Below, piece by piece: positions 35,101-48,700 of a stretch of 64,000 nucleotides of DNA. The notes under the pieces were generated by a model that was not told where the DNA came from, ran no database searches, and saw nothing but the letters and a program-made list of their open reading frames with translations. The position numbers were made by a program, and so were the translations under genes. The DNA is from Pocillopora verrucosa. Lineage: Eukaryota > Cnidaria > Anthozoa > Scleractinia > Pocilloporidae. How positions within the stretch are numbered: the stretch's first letter is position 1; every line of letters starts with the position of its first letter. The stretch spans positions 14,126,555 to 14,190,554 of the forward strand of contig NC_089315.1 in the NCBI RefSeq assembly GCF_036669915.1, in the 5' to 3' direction.

Positions 35101-36769
35101 CAAAATGACCCTTATCTTGACGATGAAACTCCTCATTTTGAACTGCAACAAAATGAACGTTCTCCCCTAAAAGAAGCTAGGTTAAAACCTGTAAACTTAA
35201 ACTTTCGTGCTGAAACGTGTTTGCATAAGGGTGAGACAGCCTTCGCGCACGCGGAACGACATTGTACAACGAAAAAAGCATACATCTGCCTTTGCCAGGT
35301 GAAAAGATTGTTTTAACAATAAGGAACACTTCATGAATTGATGAAGTAACCCAAAAGTTTGTATTTTACGCTAATGAGGATAATTTGCACATCAAAATTA
35401 GAACTGCTGTTCTAATTCGGAATCTGTAATTAATATGATTTTTAAATTATGATAGCGGCAAACGAAAAAACGATTGAAAATATTAATGGTCGCATGTGAA
35501 AAAGGAGCTACACATATGCACAAAAACTTTTTATATGGTACTAATGTCAATCAGACATACATGATACTCTAAGGCAATTATTGCTTACCGGAAAAAATCT
35601 ATTTGGCAGAGAATGTCTCCATCACGGAAGAAACACGTTCCTTCATCGAGCGTTTCCCTACAGTCACAACAACGCAAGCAGTAGACATGCCACAGTTTGC
35701 CCAATGCTTGAAGAAGATATTTGTCTCGAATGTCCTCATTGCAACCACCACACTTTGAATAAAAACGATTTTCTGTACCTGTGAGGATAAAAATTAGAGA
35801 ACGAGGGGGTTCGATTCAGTTTAGGTGTGCTGATCGCCTTCAAGTACATTTTAACCAGCCTGTTTGTGTTCATTCTTCTTAATCGAATATCGTGTTTTCG
35901 CCAGCAGAAATAGAACTGCTTTGTAATCAGATCTAACTCATACATTATCTAAATGATTATAAAAACGAAAATGTAAATGATAAATCAAAATTACAGATTT
36001 GCGCTCGGTCAATTGCTTTGACATACTCCTACATAAAGTCACAAAAATTGATTACTTTGCTGGATATAAAGCAAGGTTTTTCAATAATTATGATACTGCA
36101 GAAGCTACGAGTATTGTGAATATGACATACAATTCGCGCTATCTGCTATCAAAAACGCATCCTTAATCCACATAATTAAAAGAATATTCTGCAAAAGATG
36201 CGTGTGGCATTCAGATCACCAATCTGTTACTCCCACAGTGAGGAACAAACATTACAATTGGAGACTCTTTTAAAATAACCAAACAAGGTCACATAGGACG
36301 TTCACATTGAACGGCCAACGCCAAAAAATTACAATCCGAGTTATCATTACTTAAAGAGTGACTCTTTGCAGTTCATGCAAAAAAAGAAAAAAAAAGATGA
36401 GTCCAAATCGATTGAACAGGTATTCTGTTCGACATGGGCTTTGTTGCGAACAAACATAACCTAGAGGCTCCATTCAGATGCTCGTGCGATTCAGATCTGG
36501 GACAGAAGGTCAGATCGAAGAAATATTTCATGTTATTTTGCGTACATCTGAGGAAGTGAAAAGGTTTTAAGGCCTCTACTTGTGTCGCAGTTTGCTTGTA
36601 TAGCTGGTAGATGATTGTTCGAAACCAACAGGTTTAAATTAATGAAGGCTAAAAGCAAATTGAACATCAACTCAATCATAGCGAACAAAAACATTGAAAT
36701 CGGAGTGCACATTAAAAGAATATCCTGAGAAAATCCATACTACATACTTGCATTGTTCTCGGCCATCAT
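32182..36769 (-). CDS. LIM-homeodomain transcription factor, Lhx3/4-like
   Basis: Complete 5-exon gene, 396 aa. Exons (5' to 3'): 36748-36769, 35589-35778, 34564-34766, 33241-33582, 32182-32615; all GT-AG and in phase. LIM1 (about 17-68) begins [23 protein letters not shown]2 (about 77-130) includes [19 protein letters not shown]. Zn-ligand Cys/His spacing is intact. The homeodomain (about 154-213) has [19 protein letters not shown] with Gln50 and Asn51. The C-terminus is Ser/Thr/Pro-rich. CKRQLSTGD and TGLDMRVVQ match Lhx3/4 better than Lhx1/5 (which has NMRVIQ and NRRSKE), although GISP in LIM2 is Lhx1/5-like. It is a nuclear DNA-binding regulator; Lhx3/4 proteins specify neuronal and neuroendocrine fates in bilaterians. 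The first exon is tiny (MMAENNA), chosen because its GTATGT donor restores phase. Confidence 0.9.
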
Positions 36770-39700
36770 CAGGCGTCTAATCTTTGCAAAACGCACAGTT
36801 GATGTTTGTGCGATCTTATTTATGTCTAAAGAGATTGTGTGCACGAGCACAGAATTTGAATAACAGAATAACTATTTCAACTTCACATCCTGATGACCAC
36901 GTGACTACATACATTAACGAAAACAACTTCACTGTCTGTACTGAAATAATAGCAAACACTGCCTTAAAATAATAAGGTAGAAAGGTTAAATAACGATTCA
37001 AGAGTGAGTGCCCAATCAGAAGATCAAAACTCCTTTTTGTTTTTCATTTTTCATTTTATGCATTTTGTTGTTCTAGAAAGCTGAGTCCGTCAGCAGCAAA
37101 AAATCCCTCAAACCCTGCCCATTTTAAAGGTTTCATGACCTATGTTTGTGACGTACATGAATGCTTATTACGTTGGAAAATGTTTGAGAATATCAACAGT
37201 ACTGAAACAAACAGATAAGCTGAAGAAAAACTGAAAATTTGCTCTTCATAAAAGTCTGGGCTCCTAAAGTGCCTATATCACGGAATTTTTTTTTTACATT
37301 TTCTGGTTGATAGCTGTATTTAAAATTAGAAATAATCGACCTTAGCACCTAGCGAGTTCTCCTCGACCATTTTTTTTGTGCATTGAAAGTACGATTTGAC
37401 GGCCGAAAGGTGTCCTCTTTAAGCGCGCGGCCAAAACGATCATGTTACATGGCTGTGACGTAGAAAACTGTGAAGATTGTGGTGGAGAAAGATGAAATAC
37501 GAATGTATTGCGTGGCCGGAGCGCCTAATGATGTTAGCTACAAGAATAATACACATATACCGGGTATTTCTATCCAAAGGATGTAGCTGTATAGCCAAAA
37601 TGGACGAGTCTCGATCGTCGACATCGAGGAGATTTTACTCTTCAATGTCGTCGGCCTTATGCTCCGTACCAGCTTCAAAGACGCCTGTTACGAGCACCTA
37701 CCAATAATCAAATCAGGGGAAGATAACCAAAGAATTCAGCTAAAAATAATGCTGATTAAGGGGGCCTATTCCTACACCGAACACGATTGTTCAACATTCT
37801 TTTCGGCTGACATTTCGCAAGCGAAAAATGGTGAACTTCCCATTGTTGTTTAATTCACGCGGCTGAGATGTACTTATACTCACTTGCCACATGGCTACAT
37901 CAGCGCTTTTCCTATTGTTTGAAAAACTACTAATTGCAGTTTCCATCGTATTTTAATAGCAGAAATGCATCATAGTAAAGAAGTTCAAGCCCTTTCCATA
38001 GCCTTCCTGATCGATATCCTGTTGCGTGAACAGTGCAAAGCCTCTGGGGGATACTGGCATAAACTCAAGCTCGAAGGGACTGACATCGGCAAAATCAAAA
38101 AACACGTCTTGAAAAAAATCGTCATGTTAAACGCATGGTATTCCTAACCTTTTAAACATGTTCTTACTGACTTACTTAAGTACCAGAAGCAAGATTTCCC
38201 ACAATCAAAAAGTATAGCAAAGAATGTGACCGTGTGTGGCAGCAGACTGCTCAGCAAGTAAAACTGGTAGGAGCGAAGTGCGCCAATCATAACAATTGAA
38301 AACCCAACCAATCACGGCGGAGCCTTTAAAGCATTTAAATGCTTCATTAGGTAAAGCGTAACGAGTCGACCTCATTACTTGATGAAGTCCAGGGGTTCAA
38401 GGAGTATGCAGCCAAGTCTTCGCGAGCTATGACAAAAGTGATGACATCTTAAGACAATTTCTTTTAACATTATACTCGATTTAGTAGAAGTATTGTACTT
38501 CACCATGCTAAATAGCTGTAGTATTTTTCAGGAACAGGCACACAGCAGCGCGTGTTGCCCAGTTTCCGGCCCAAAATAGCTTACGCGTATTATTTCCTCC
38601 GGTCGTTTTCAGTTATTTCCGTATGACAAAGTATTAAGAAAAGAAAATCCGAGACTTAAGCTATCGATCGGTAGTTTTGGTAGGCTTTTTAGTCACGAAA
38701 ATGAAGAGAACCAAGGAGTTATATTGAAGTGGGTAAGGTTTCGCTGCTGATAACTAATTCACTCTACACCAGCTAAAACCATGTCATTTAAACAATTAGC
38801 TCATTTAGTGCGGAAATTTTTCGAGGCGAAATATGATTAAAGATGAAAATGATTAGTGCTGAATCTGTTATCAATAGTTAGAATTTTACTGCTCTTTAAT
38901 TTCAGATACAAAAACCAAAAACCTAAGATCTGATGTCACCTTGCAATGCCTAGTTTCCTTTAAATAAAAGATAAATTTCTTAAAGCTCTATTTTTGAAGA
39001 TTTTAAAGAACTAAACTAGTTGCCTTGAAATAATCTTTTTTAACTAATTTGTTGTCGATTTCTGATCCAGTTATAATGAAAAACAATGCGCTAACACCTA
39101 TTGACCTAAGTGTCTCCTTTTAGGAGCCTCGCGCGGTTGTTATCACCCATTACCTCACGATTCGACTTTGCTTTGAACACTCGAAGTACCGTCGCTCAAA
39201 GAAGCGACTTTGTGTTTACTAAACTGAAGAGATAATTGCAAATGCCTCTATGGGCTGGCTTATCGCTTTTTCTTCGAAAGGCAAGAAAAAAAATTTCTTT
39301 CATGTCTTGATAGCCGCAAACTTGACTAGTTGTTTGGAAAGTGGACCTCAACTAAAACGTTCGCCAAAAGCAGTAAAGCACAAAGACGCAGCCGAGTTCC
39401 TACGGCAACCCAACTCAAAGTGAAAATTTATAAATTTTCCAAATTCCAGTGACTGCAACGTAAAATGTCTGGAAACTGGGCAACGCACTATTAGCTCCCC
39501 CCTTTCCACTGCATGTAGTGGTACACGCTCAGCGCGACACGTCACGGAATTCTACGATATTTGCTATAATTGGATAACCAGATAATCACTTAGCAGTGAG
39601 ACAATGTCAAAAGTTTAGAAATCTATTTCATAAGTATCAAATGTCCTCCTGCAAGCAGTTTTCTGCAGTGATAATATTGCTTGCTCAAAGTCTGCCACAT

Positions 39701-42188
39701 TCAACAGTCCACAAGGGGCAATAAGCAATGTATATCGTGGACTTCTTGGAGTGCGGTAGGTAGTGTGGAGTAGGAACATATTTTGAATGGCTAAACTCCG
39801 TTAAATATGATTAATCAGTGGGTGGCAAGGAATAGGTGTCAGTCTTGTAGGAAGAGTTCGGCAAATTTAGAAGAATGTTTGAACATTGAAACAACCTGGA
39901 AGCGCGTTACCTTATGAAGAGTTGTTTAACACGAAGTAGTAATGAAAATCCCTCTTAAAGATCACAAAAGAAGAATTATATGAACCTCAGTAGGACTGCA
40001 GCGAGACACGGAAATTCGTTGAGAGTTGAGACGATGCAGTCTGGCTTAATCCATCTTTATTCTTACTTAAAATTCCTAGTCTCCTCACACCACAGCATGT
40101 TTTTGCGAAAAAAAAGCGCATTTTGTCCACTACTACACAGGAAGTCATGCATCATGTGGACGGATGAGACCGTTGACTTTTGCACAAAATGAGAGTTTTC
40201 AGCTTAGTTATTGTGAGCCCCGAGCCTATCAATCCAGACAAGGGGATAAGTAACGCTACCCTACAATCAGGCTTACCTCGACGAACTTGATTAACAAAAT
40301 GGATTTGATTTTTTGATGTTAGCCTAATTGTTTACTGATTTCGTTTTCTTACCTGATTTACGCGGGGAGAGTTGACCTACCAAAGAACGCTTTACATGTA
40401 TGATAGAGCGTACCCGAAGCGACTCAGGAATTGAACGACGACAAAGTGATCTGTAATTTTATATTCAAGTTCCTATTGACAGTTTCTCTACTAGTTCATC
40501 GGGGGAGAGGGAAGGGGCACTTCCCAGGTCATAAATTATTGATTGTAGGAGGATTCTCTGCCCAAAAGGGGCCCCCTAATCAGGCTAGAGTTGTTTGAAA
40601 GGGTACGAATTTTGTCGACCGGAGGACTAAGATAGAGATATGAACTTTGCCGTAAGATTTTTAATTTGGTCTAATAATTCGGGAGTACGACGAGAAAGTT
40701 ACATTCATTCACTCATTTACTTATTATCACTTCTAATGAAGGCTTCCAAGCCAAGATTGACCAAACCTCCATAGAAACTGTTAGTTTCAGGTGGATCGGA
40801 GCATTTTATTGACGACTTTTCAATTTAACAGGTGAGAGAGATATTCGACGACAAACGGAAACAGATTGAGTTATAGACCAAACAACAATGGATTTCAATC
40901 TATTTCTGAAAAATTGATTCCCTAGTCTAATCTTGAAATTTTTCCAGTCATATTAACTGCGCTAATCTCGTTATTTTCGACAAGAACCGAGAGTCAATGG
41001 ATACGAAAAGAACGTTGACCTTTTGAGTTTCTAAATGCTTTTCCTTTGAACAGCTCGGATGGACTTTTCTTTGAGGAACCCTTAAAAGAATATGGTTGAC
41101 TTTTACGTTTCACAATTTTAAAAGCATTAATTAACTCTTTTACCTGCTTTAACAGCATGCTACATTAAGGCTAAAATAGTTTGACCTCTTCCAAGTTATC
41201 AGACATAGAAAGTTTGCTTTTAATCTTATCCAACCTCAGAGCACTATGAAATATCATTTTTTGAACTGCCTAAAGTAGCTGGAATATCAACATAACTGTT
41301 CCCTCCAGCTAACTTCCTCTCTTCTAAGCGATTATTGTACAAACATCGCTATTTGCCTTGTGCAGACTAGGTCAAATGATATGTGGATTTCGTGCTGTAA
41401 GATGTACATCAAGTGACATTGTTGTGGATTTATATTGAGAAATAGACTTAAACAAAAGATAACATATCAGCAATGAGAAAAGAATTTGTGGTATCAAGCA
41501 TCGATGGATTTTTGATGGCTTGCGGTTTTAAGGGAAACAATTCTTCGATATTGTGAAAAGTTGATTACAAATGTTTTTGTAGCCTTTGATTAATTCTTTT
41601 TATTGAAAAAGTTGAGTTTTCCTGCGCTCCCCGTCGAGATCCAATAAAATAGATAACGGTCCGCCACCCCTGAATATGTTTTTGCCATTTCAGTATTGTT
41701 TGGAGACTTATTAACACGGCTCAAACAGAGAGCTTGAAAAATACCTGTTTGTCCTCGAGCCAAGAACTCATATTTATAGAGATATTCGCTACCGTTGTTT
41801 ACCTCCTTTGATTTTGGAACATAAATTTAGATTCTTTATTGGGCCTGCTACTTTTCCGTTTCCTCTTTACGCCGTAGTTTAATGTGATTTTTTTTGCAAT
41901 TACGAGAATGCCTTGACCCGAGGGCATAGAAGCCCGCCAACCAATGAAATATGAATAGGGCTCCAAGATTCATATGAAGTGTGTTTACTCTATTTGCATT
42001 TGAATGTTTTCCTTGAGCGACCGATAAAGTCAGAGTGGCATTCAACGTCGTTTTCAGTTTGTCTTTGTGTGAAGGAGAGGTGAGTTTATTAATCGTGAAA
42101 TAGCGTTATGTTCTATCGCCTAAACGTGTTGAAAACAAGTCCCTTTTCAACAGTGACAGCGACTGAAGTGGTTTTATTGCATTGTAGA

Positions 42189-42216
42189 GTCACGCAGTTG
42201 GTTCGTGAACTTAAGG
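42189..42216 (+). other. Possible 28-nt untranslated exon
   Basis: Bordered by TTTTATTGCATTGTAG upstream and GTAAGTG downstream. About 110 bp before it, another GAGAG followed by GTGAGT (donor at 42080) could end a first exon. They could be 5' untranslated exons of the Notum gene 3.5 kb downstream, or of a non-coding RNA. There is no coding evidence. Confidence 0.2.
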
Positions 42217-45200
42217 TAAGTGTTTCAAGACCTTTCAAGTGCGGTAGTCAAATAAGATAGAAACGAAACACATCTGATTACAGGCACTCGAAAGGCCAGC
42301 CACGATCACCTCGTTGAAGACAAAGAGGGGTCTGAATTTGTAATGCAAAGAAGACACTTGAACAAATTTATTTAAATTCGCTCGACCTTCACGCCAAAAT
42401 ACAATTAAATATTGCGATCAGTAAGTATTTATACAACCGTGCTAAATTTAGGACTAACTGCGCGCTTCGGTTGACGCTTAAATAATGTCCATGAAACAAA
42501 CTGACCTCTGAAGAACTTCTATCCGAACTTCGTATGTTCAAGTCTGTACCGACTGGATGACACCCACTCGAGACTAATTGTCGTCGAAAATCACTTCATT
42601 CGAGCAGTCTTCGTGTACCTTAATGACCTGTTAGATTTTTTGCCAACATCTAAACAGTTGTGGTATTTGAACCTTATAGTCATACTCTGTATATCCTAAC
42701 ATCTTTTTGTTAATTAAAGCGCAATCAGTGAAACTTTGGAGGGGCATCATGAAATAAGGAGATTGTTGAAATTTGGAATACAAGTCGCCCATGCAAGCCG
42801 AGATAGAGTGCGTCTTAGATGCTAATTACAATCCACTTGATTATTCATTTGATGAATTTACCTCTGCTCATAGTTTTACATTTTATCAAAGGTCTAGTCA
42901 TTTTTATTTGTTTACTTTTTCGAAGGGCGACGAATGCAAAGTCTCGTTGATTTAGAAGCAAATTAGATTAAGACCTAGAAGTAAAACTAGATTACAGGAT
43001 CATGAAATATCGAGAGTCTTCTGAATGAAAATTTTAGAGGTTGTTCTTCGCTGACATTGAGATCGTCAAAACAGGAAAATATTAGGTTTTTACACAGGAA
43101 AAACAAATCAAACACAGAAAGGCAATAAGGATGACAGAGCTTGAAACGACAGAAAGTCATTAAGCCTTCAATTGCATTTGTCAAGTGAAAAGGAAACGTA
43201 CGGTAAACTGACTTATTTATTGCCACAACAAAAGACCTGTGACGTTTGAAATTTGCCACAAAGTTTGACAAATGGTTTCAAGATGTAATCAGTTTTTCTC
43301 GACTACGCTTAAGAGCTTCATTAATCTTTTAGGTCTAAAATAACATCTCGAGACACATGGAATTCATCGACGAGGTGCACGTAAAAATATAATTATTTCC
43401 TTGCGGGCGTGATCTCAGAAAACGCATGAAATTCTTCAACTTTATGACTGATACAGGGTGGATGGGGTAAACACCATTGAGGACTCAGCCGGAGCGTTCC
43501 TTTGCAATCGAAGGACTCGGGGTGATGTCTCTGTTAAAAGAGGTTGGTTCTAATACATACGGACTCCGTGGCCAATAAGAAAGTTCCTGATATGGCAAAC
43601 ATTTGTTTAAGCACTTGTCGAGCCCTTGGCGCCGCCTGTCTCTGATAATCGAACGAGAGACACGGACTACGATTCGAAGTTTTGAGGGGTGAAATTTGAG
43701 CTGTCTAAAATAGTGATATGGAAATTTCACCAACACTGTTTTTTGGTCGTTCTGTGGCCAGCTATGGTAGTATATCATCCGCACTGAAACAGCGAGATTA
43801 GCTTTGGATGAAAAATACCACTTTATGGGAGATAGAGATCTACAAAGGTGAGAAATGGATCTCCTACATGCGCCTGCAATTACCGCACAGCTAGAGGTAT
43901 TTGAGACAAAAGATTTATGTGGGTTGAAGCCCTTGCCTCTCAGTAGGGGCCATAGTTGGGAATTCATCTTCATGACAATTTTTGTTAACATAGAGTTCTT
44001 CTGTTTCAAGACGACGGCCATCAACCATATTTATTCAGCTGCAGTTTTAGAACCCTTACCATGGGTTTACACCAGAGTGTGCTGAAGGGAACTCTTAGCA
44101 AATTTAGTGGAATGCAAATACATGAAACTTTGTCAAGATGCTTACAAAATTAGATGCAATTTGACTGCAATAGTATCGGTATCAATTAAAATACTTAAAA
44201 CTGTACCGGTGTTTCCCAGTGCCAAAGTCCGACTGATATTATTGTCAAAGGCCAAAACAAATGACAGAGTAGCCTCATAAACTGAAGTAATACCCAGGCC
44301 GATGAGCTGTGTCCAACACATGATGGTTGGCATATAATTTTCGAATTGGATACGTAGGGACCACTACGGCAAGTCACTCTACTTTACATAGACCTCTTTA
44401 CAAAACTGAATTTACCTTTCCACTAAATCACCCTTCTTTAATGGTATCCTCCTTAGTGCGATGATATTCTGATAGTTTTCGAGAGAGAAATTGAAGTATC
44501 CCATCGAAAACTGCATGCACTGTTTATGCTATCTATGAGCTCATTCTAAGTGTCAAGCTTCGTGGCGAAATTAGTTATTGGCGGAGAATTGTCAGTGTCT
44601 CTCTTACTCTCTCTCTCTCTCTCTTTTTTTTCGATTCTTTTTAAAGACTTTTCTTTCTCGATATCCATAAGGTCTCGAAAAGACATTCATTTCACTAAAT
44701 CGCCGGTGTGCAACCGTGATGCTACTGTCTACACTCTTACAATAGATATCACTCAAAAACCAACCAACAGGTGAGGGAAAACAAAAAAAAAACCTCAAGG
44801 GGAAACCTTTTGGAGAACACAACAAAATCCGAAAAATTACTTTCGTGCTAACTGAAAAGCTGAAACAAAACGATAAACAAAACTGAACAAACATAAATAT
44901 TTCGTCTTCATCTATTTATCCGTCAAGTGGCAATTGATGAGATATCTCGAAGAGGTAATAAAATTCCGTACATCTTCACTAATATCTTCTTTATTTTTGT
45001 TGTACTCGATGTCAGATTTGCCCTTCTTGAATTTTTTACCCTTTCTCGAATTTATCCTGCATGAATTCTATGTTCCAAACTTCTTTAACGAGCTACTTCC
45101 TGGCAAGTATATTAAGTCATTATATGAACCGACAAATTTACGCTACAAGTATTGTAACCCTCTCAGGTGTTGTTTGGCGATGTGTCGTGTCCTTTCATTG

Positions 45201-45256
45201 GCAATTATCTATCATTATCGACAATGGATAATAATTAGCAATTAAATGAACCCGGC

Positions 45257-45264
45257 TGACGTCA
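45257..45264 (+). promoter_or_regulatory. CRE/ATF-type palindrome TGACGTCA upstream of Notum
   Basis: A perfect TGACGTCA about 0.5 kb before the Notum start codon, in a locally GC-richer context (CCCGGCTGACGTCACGC). It is the consensus for CREB/ATF factors. Function is not shown. Confidence 0.3.
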
Positions 45265-45744
45265 CGCTTTGAAGAGCCTTCGTTCTTGTGTTTACAGTTA
45301 TAAGAAACATGTGTAATCAGTTATGAAGACAGTGCAAGGCTTAGATTTCACCTCTACCCTTAGATCGAACTCGCAAACATGTCAAAAGGTGTTTTAACTT
45401 CGTGACACGATATGCTGTCTATCTGGCGCGTACAAAGCAATCAAAAACGATGCGAATCACCGTCTTGAGCTAAATGAAGTACACATGTGGCCGTGGAAAG
45501 CAAACCCGCTTATTGTCTCAAATATTATGCAGACTTAAAGCACTCTTAAAATCGATTTGGTGTTCTAAATCTCTTAACCTTGCTGTTAAACCTCTTCAAA
45601 ACCACAGAAATCCTTCCGTGGAGACATTGCGAATCGGCGATTAGCAACGAGCAAGTGACCAGAACTTCTTAGAGCCTGCGGGAAGGTTTGCCCAGCGCAG
45701 AGCGAAAGGACCGAGATTTCGCCTCGGAAAACACGAATACAGCG

Positions 45745-48700
45745 ATGTGGTGCCAAAGGCTGGTGCTTACTCTTTGGTTGATGATCGCATGCTTCGTCGG
45801 TGGATTGCAGGATTTCGGATTTGTAAGCAGTCTACAGCCGCACGGGAGACCCTTCAAACTCAATAGCTTGAGAGACAGTTTACCAAATATTCAGCCACGA
45901 GCGCGACGGGAGTCAAGTCGTCGACGGGTGAGGAGAAAGCACACATACAATTTGAAACGGACGCCTATTCGAGATGCGAAGAACAGAAATGCTTTATGCT
46001 TAGGTAAGACCGTTAAATGAGTTATTTCATTGTGGTGGATTTAGGCTTCTTAGAACTGAATTACGCAGCTGATTTCAGTATGTGCGCTTTTACTGATCTT
46101 TCACCTCGGGCTCGGATTTCAACTTGTGCAGCGACGATCTCTTTGATAGTAATTTTAATCCAATGGTTTTAAGCGTTTTTCGTCGATACTTTGCAGTTTG
46201 ACTCGTTGTTATACAACTGAAAGAGCGTTTGTAACCAAGGATGCCCTTAGGGGCCACTCTGTGTTATTTTGCGGCGGAGCAATAATGGGTAAAGTAAACT
46301 GTTTTCATCTTGAAAGAAAAGTGCTTCGGCAAGGCCGTATCCGCGGTTTTGATATTTGCGTTAATTCGAAAAATATATCAGATGTATTGCGCTCTTGGTG
46401 TGAGAACAAGCGCGCAATCTTTGGTATTTCTATTTTGTAGGTTTAACGCTTCACTGCCGTCTAAAGTGTCATCCGCTTGGATTTACAGCTGATCTATTTG
46501 TTATTTTCCTACTTATGTATGCATGCGCGGTGAAACTTTGAAGATGAAAAACATCCGCATGTTTTGCCGATGTTTTGACTCGTTGTCGCTGGATGTTTTT
46601 TTGCCTTCCTGAATTGGACGAAACAGTCAAGGCCCAAATTGCCGTCAAAGTATAACCAACAGTTAACCTTTCTGATAGACTTCAGGAACTCCCTCACTTG
46701 CGCTTCTGTTTATATCTGTCTCGTCTGCCGCGAAAGTTGCAAATTGTCGGAATTCGTTCTTTGATGGTTTTTAAGTACTTTTAAGTTGTGTTGTCAATTT
46801 GCGGCTGTTAGGATAATGGATTTTTTACGAAATCACCGGGTAAACAAACTTTTAAATACATACAAGTCCTACATACTATTCAATTCAAAACATTAGCGTG
46901 AAGATCAATGCACTGGTGGAAATTAACATTTTTTCGGCGTTTTTTTGTCTATAGCCAATGGCATAAAAAGTTTATTGTGGTCAATCAATCGTATTAAAAA
47001 ACAGCTTGAAAAGTCATGTATATATCCTTGGCTGTTATCAGATGTGGCTCGTATATTCAAATCTGGAAATCCAATCAATTTCCCATATTGACTCCAGACT
47101 CTCTGACTGCTGACCAAGAATTCACAAATTGCTGATTCGCTCAACATGCTATGCATTTTCTATATTAACCTTTTTGAACCAAACTTTGTTCAGAGTTTGA
47201 AAGGATTTGTCTGATTTTCTTAACCAGGCAATCACTTTAAATGATATTCATCAGATGAATATTTAGTGGTTTTTTAGCCAAGTTTTATTACTACAAATTA
47301 TTGCTTTGTTTGAATTATCTTTTTTTTTAATCTCTCTTTTTTTTCTCATTGCCATCTGTTGGCTAGGTGATAAGGTAATCTTTTAATCAAAATTTAATTT
47401 TTTGTGCTTAAGACTCACAGCTATTATCATAAGGCACTAGTTTTATTCACAGGCAATGTGTTGTGATTATTCCCATTTTTACAGTGTATGCCTCAATTAT
47501 TTCCTCCATTGTTTCAATGAAACAATTTTTGAATTGACATAATAAAAGTGTGATTTTGTGTAATATGTTGCACATGGGAAGGAAGGCTAGGAAGTTGTAC
47601 AAAAAGCAAAACGTGATTTTCAAATGAGATTCTGTAATATATCAGTTTGTTACTGGTTGTGCTCTACAGCTTTTGTTATAGAAGACTGCAACATTATCTC
47701 AACCATTGAAATATTAAACTGAAAAAAATGTCAACTCAGTTATTTTTGCTTTCTCTATAGCTCATGAACATTTGGTTACTCTGAGCAGTTACTAGATCCT
47801 CATGATATCAATCTTAGATTGACTGTTGTGATTATGGTGGTTTTGGTTACATGTAGAAGGAGATTTAAAACTTATTTCAACTTATGCTCACATTGGCCTT
47901 GATAACAGCCAAGCCTGTCTTGAAAACAGTTGCCCTTTTGTCTGTGTTCACCATGAGAAGGTATCCATGAAAAAGTTAAATGCAGGGTTTTTATGTGGCT
48001 TAACAGTGACTTTAAGTCTCATTACATAGTGTCCACCCAAAGTAATGGATCATGCTTATGCCAAGATGCGAACTGTCTGGTAACTTAAGTTATTTATTTA
48101 GAAAACCTTTTGTTAACTGATTGTTATTCATTTTAGATGGTTCTGAAGCAGTCTTTTACCTGAGTCGTAATTCAGATTCAAAGTACTGGGTTGTACAGTT
48201 GCAAGAAGGAGGCTCTTGTGGGACATACGAATCATGTTTGCATAGATCCAGAGGCCCTCTGGGCTCATCAAGAAACTACAGTGATTATTTGACGGGGACT
48301 TTTGTTGCTTCTGATGACCCACAGGAAAATCCTATGTTTTCATCGTGGAATAAAGTATTTGTGCCATATTGCAGGTAATACCCACCCCTTTTTCAACTTA
48401 GTACAATACACAAAAAATAAAAAGCAAAGAGGAAAAAGGTCAACTATATGGTGTTGCAAGCTGTGACAATTTTAAAAATTTTAAATTGCCTCTTTATTAT
48501 GGTGAAGTTTTTTGGTAACTGGACATTTCGCACAAATGACTTTTCACACAAGTCTTCTGGCACAAGTTTTGGACTGTTTGCACAATTCTTGGGGGTCATT
48601 TTGCACAATAATTATAAGGGAGAAACATCAATATAAAAGGTATACTGATTGATACCAATAAGACATTTCACCTTCACAAGATCCAATGGCAAGAACGTAG

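Larger units (their letters stand above)
36770..45744. other. Large intergenic region between Lhx and Notum genes
   Basis: Nine kb between two divergently oriented developmental genes. I found no gene with family support. It probably carries upstream regulatory sequence and possibly untranslated exons (see 42.0-42.2 kb). A CT microsatellite lies near 44598-44623. The longest open frame (43485-44024, minus, 179 codons) has no recognisable motif. Confidence 0.45.

Noticed and set aside
43485..44024. 179-codon open frame on the minus strand
   Set aside because: No domain, signal peptide or homology-like motif; no splice or promoter support. It may be chance in a locally GC-richer stretch.
44142..44377. 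Overlapping minus-strand frames, one hydrophobic (LGITSVYEATLSFVLAFD)
   Set aside because: Looks faintly like a membrane-protein exon, but no acceptor, donor or flanking exon could be found and the upstream part sits in another frame.
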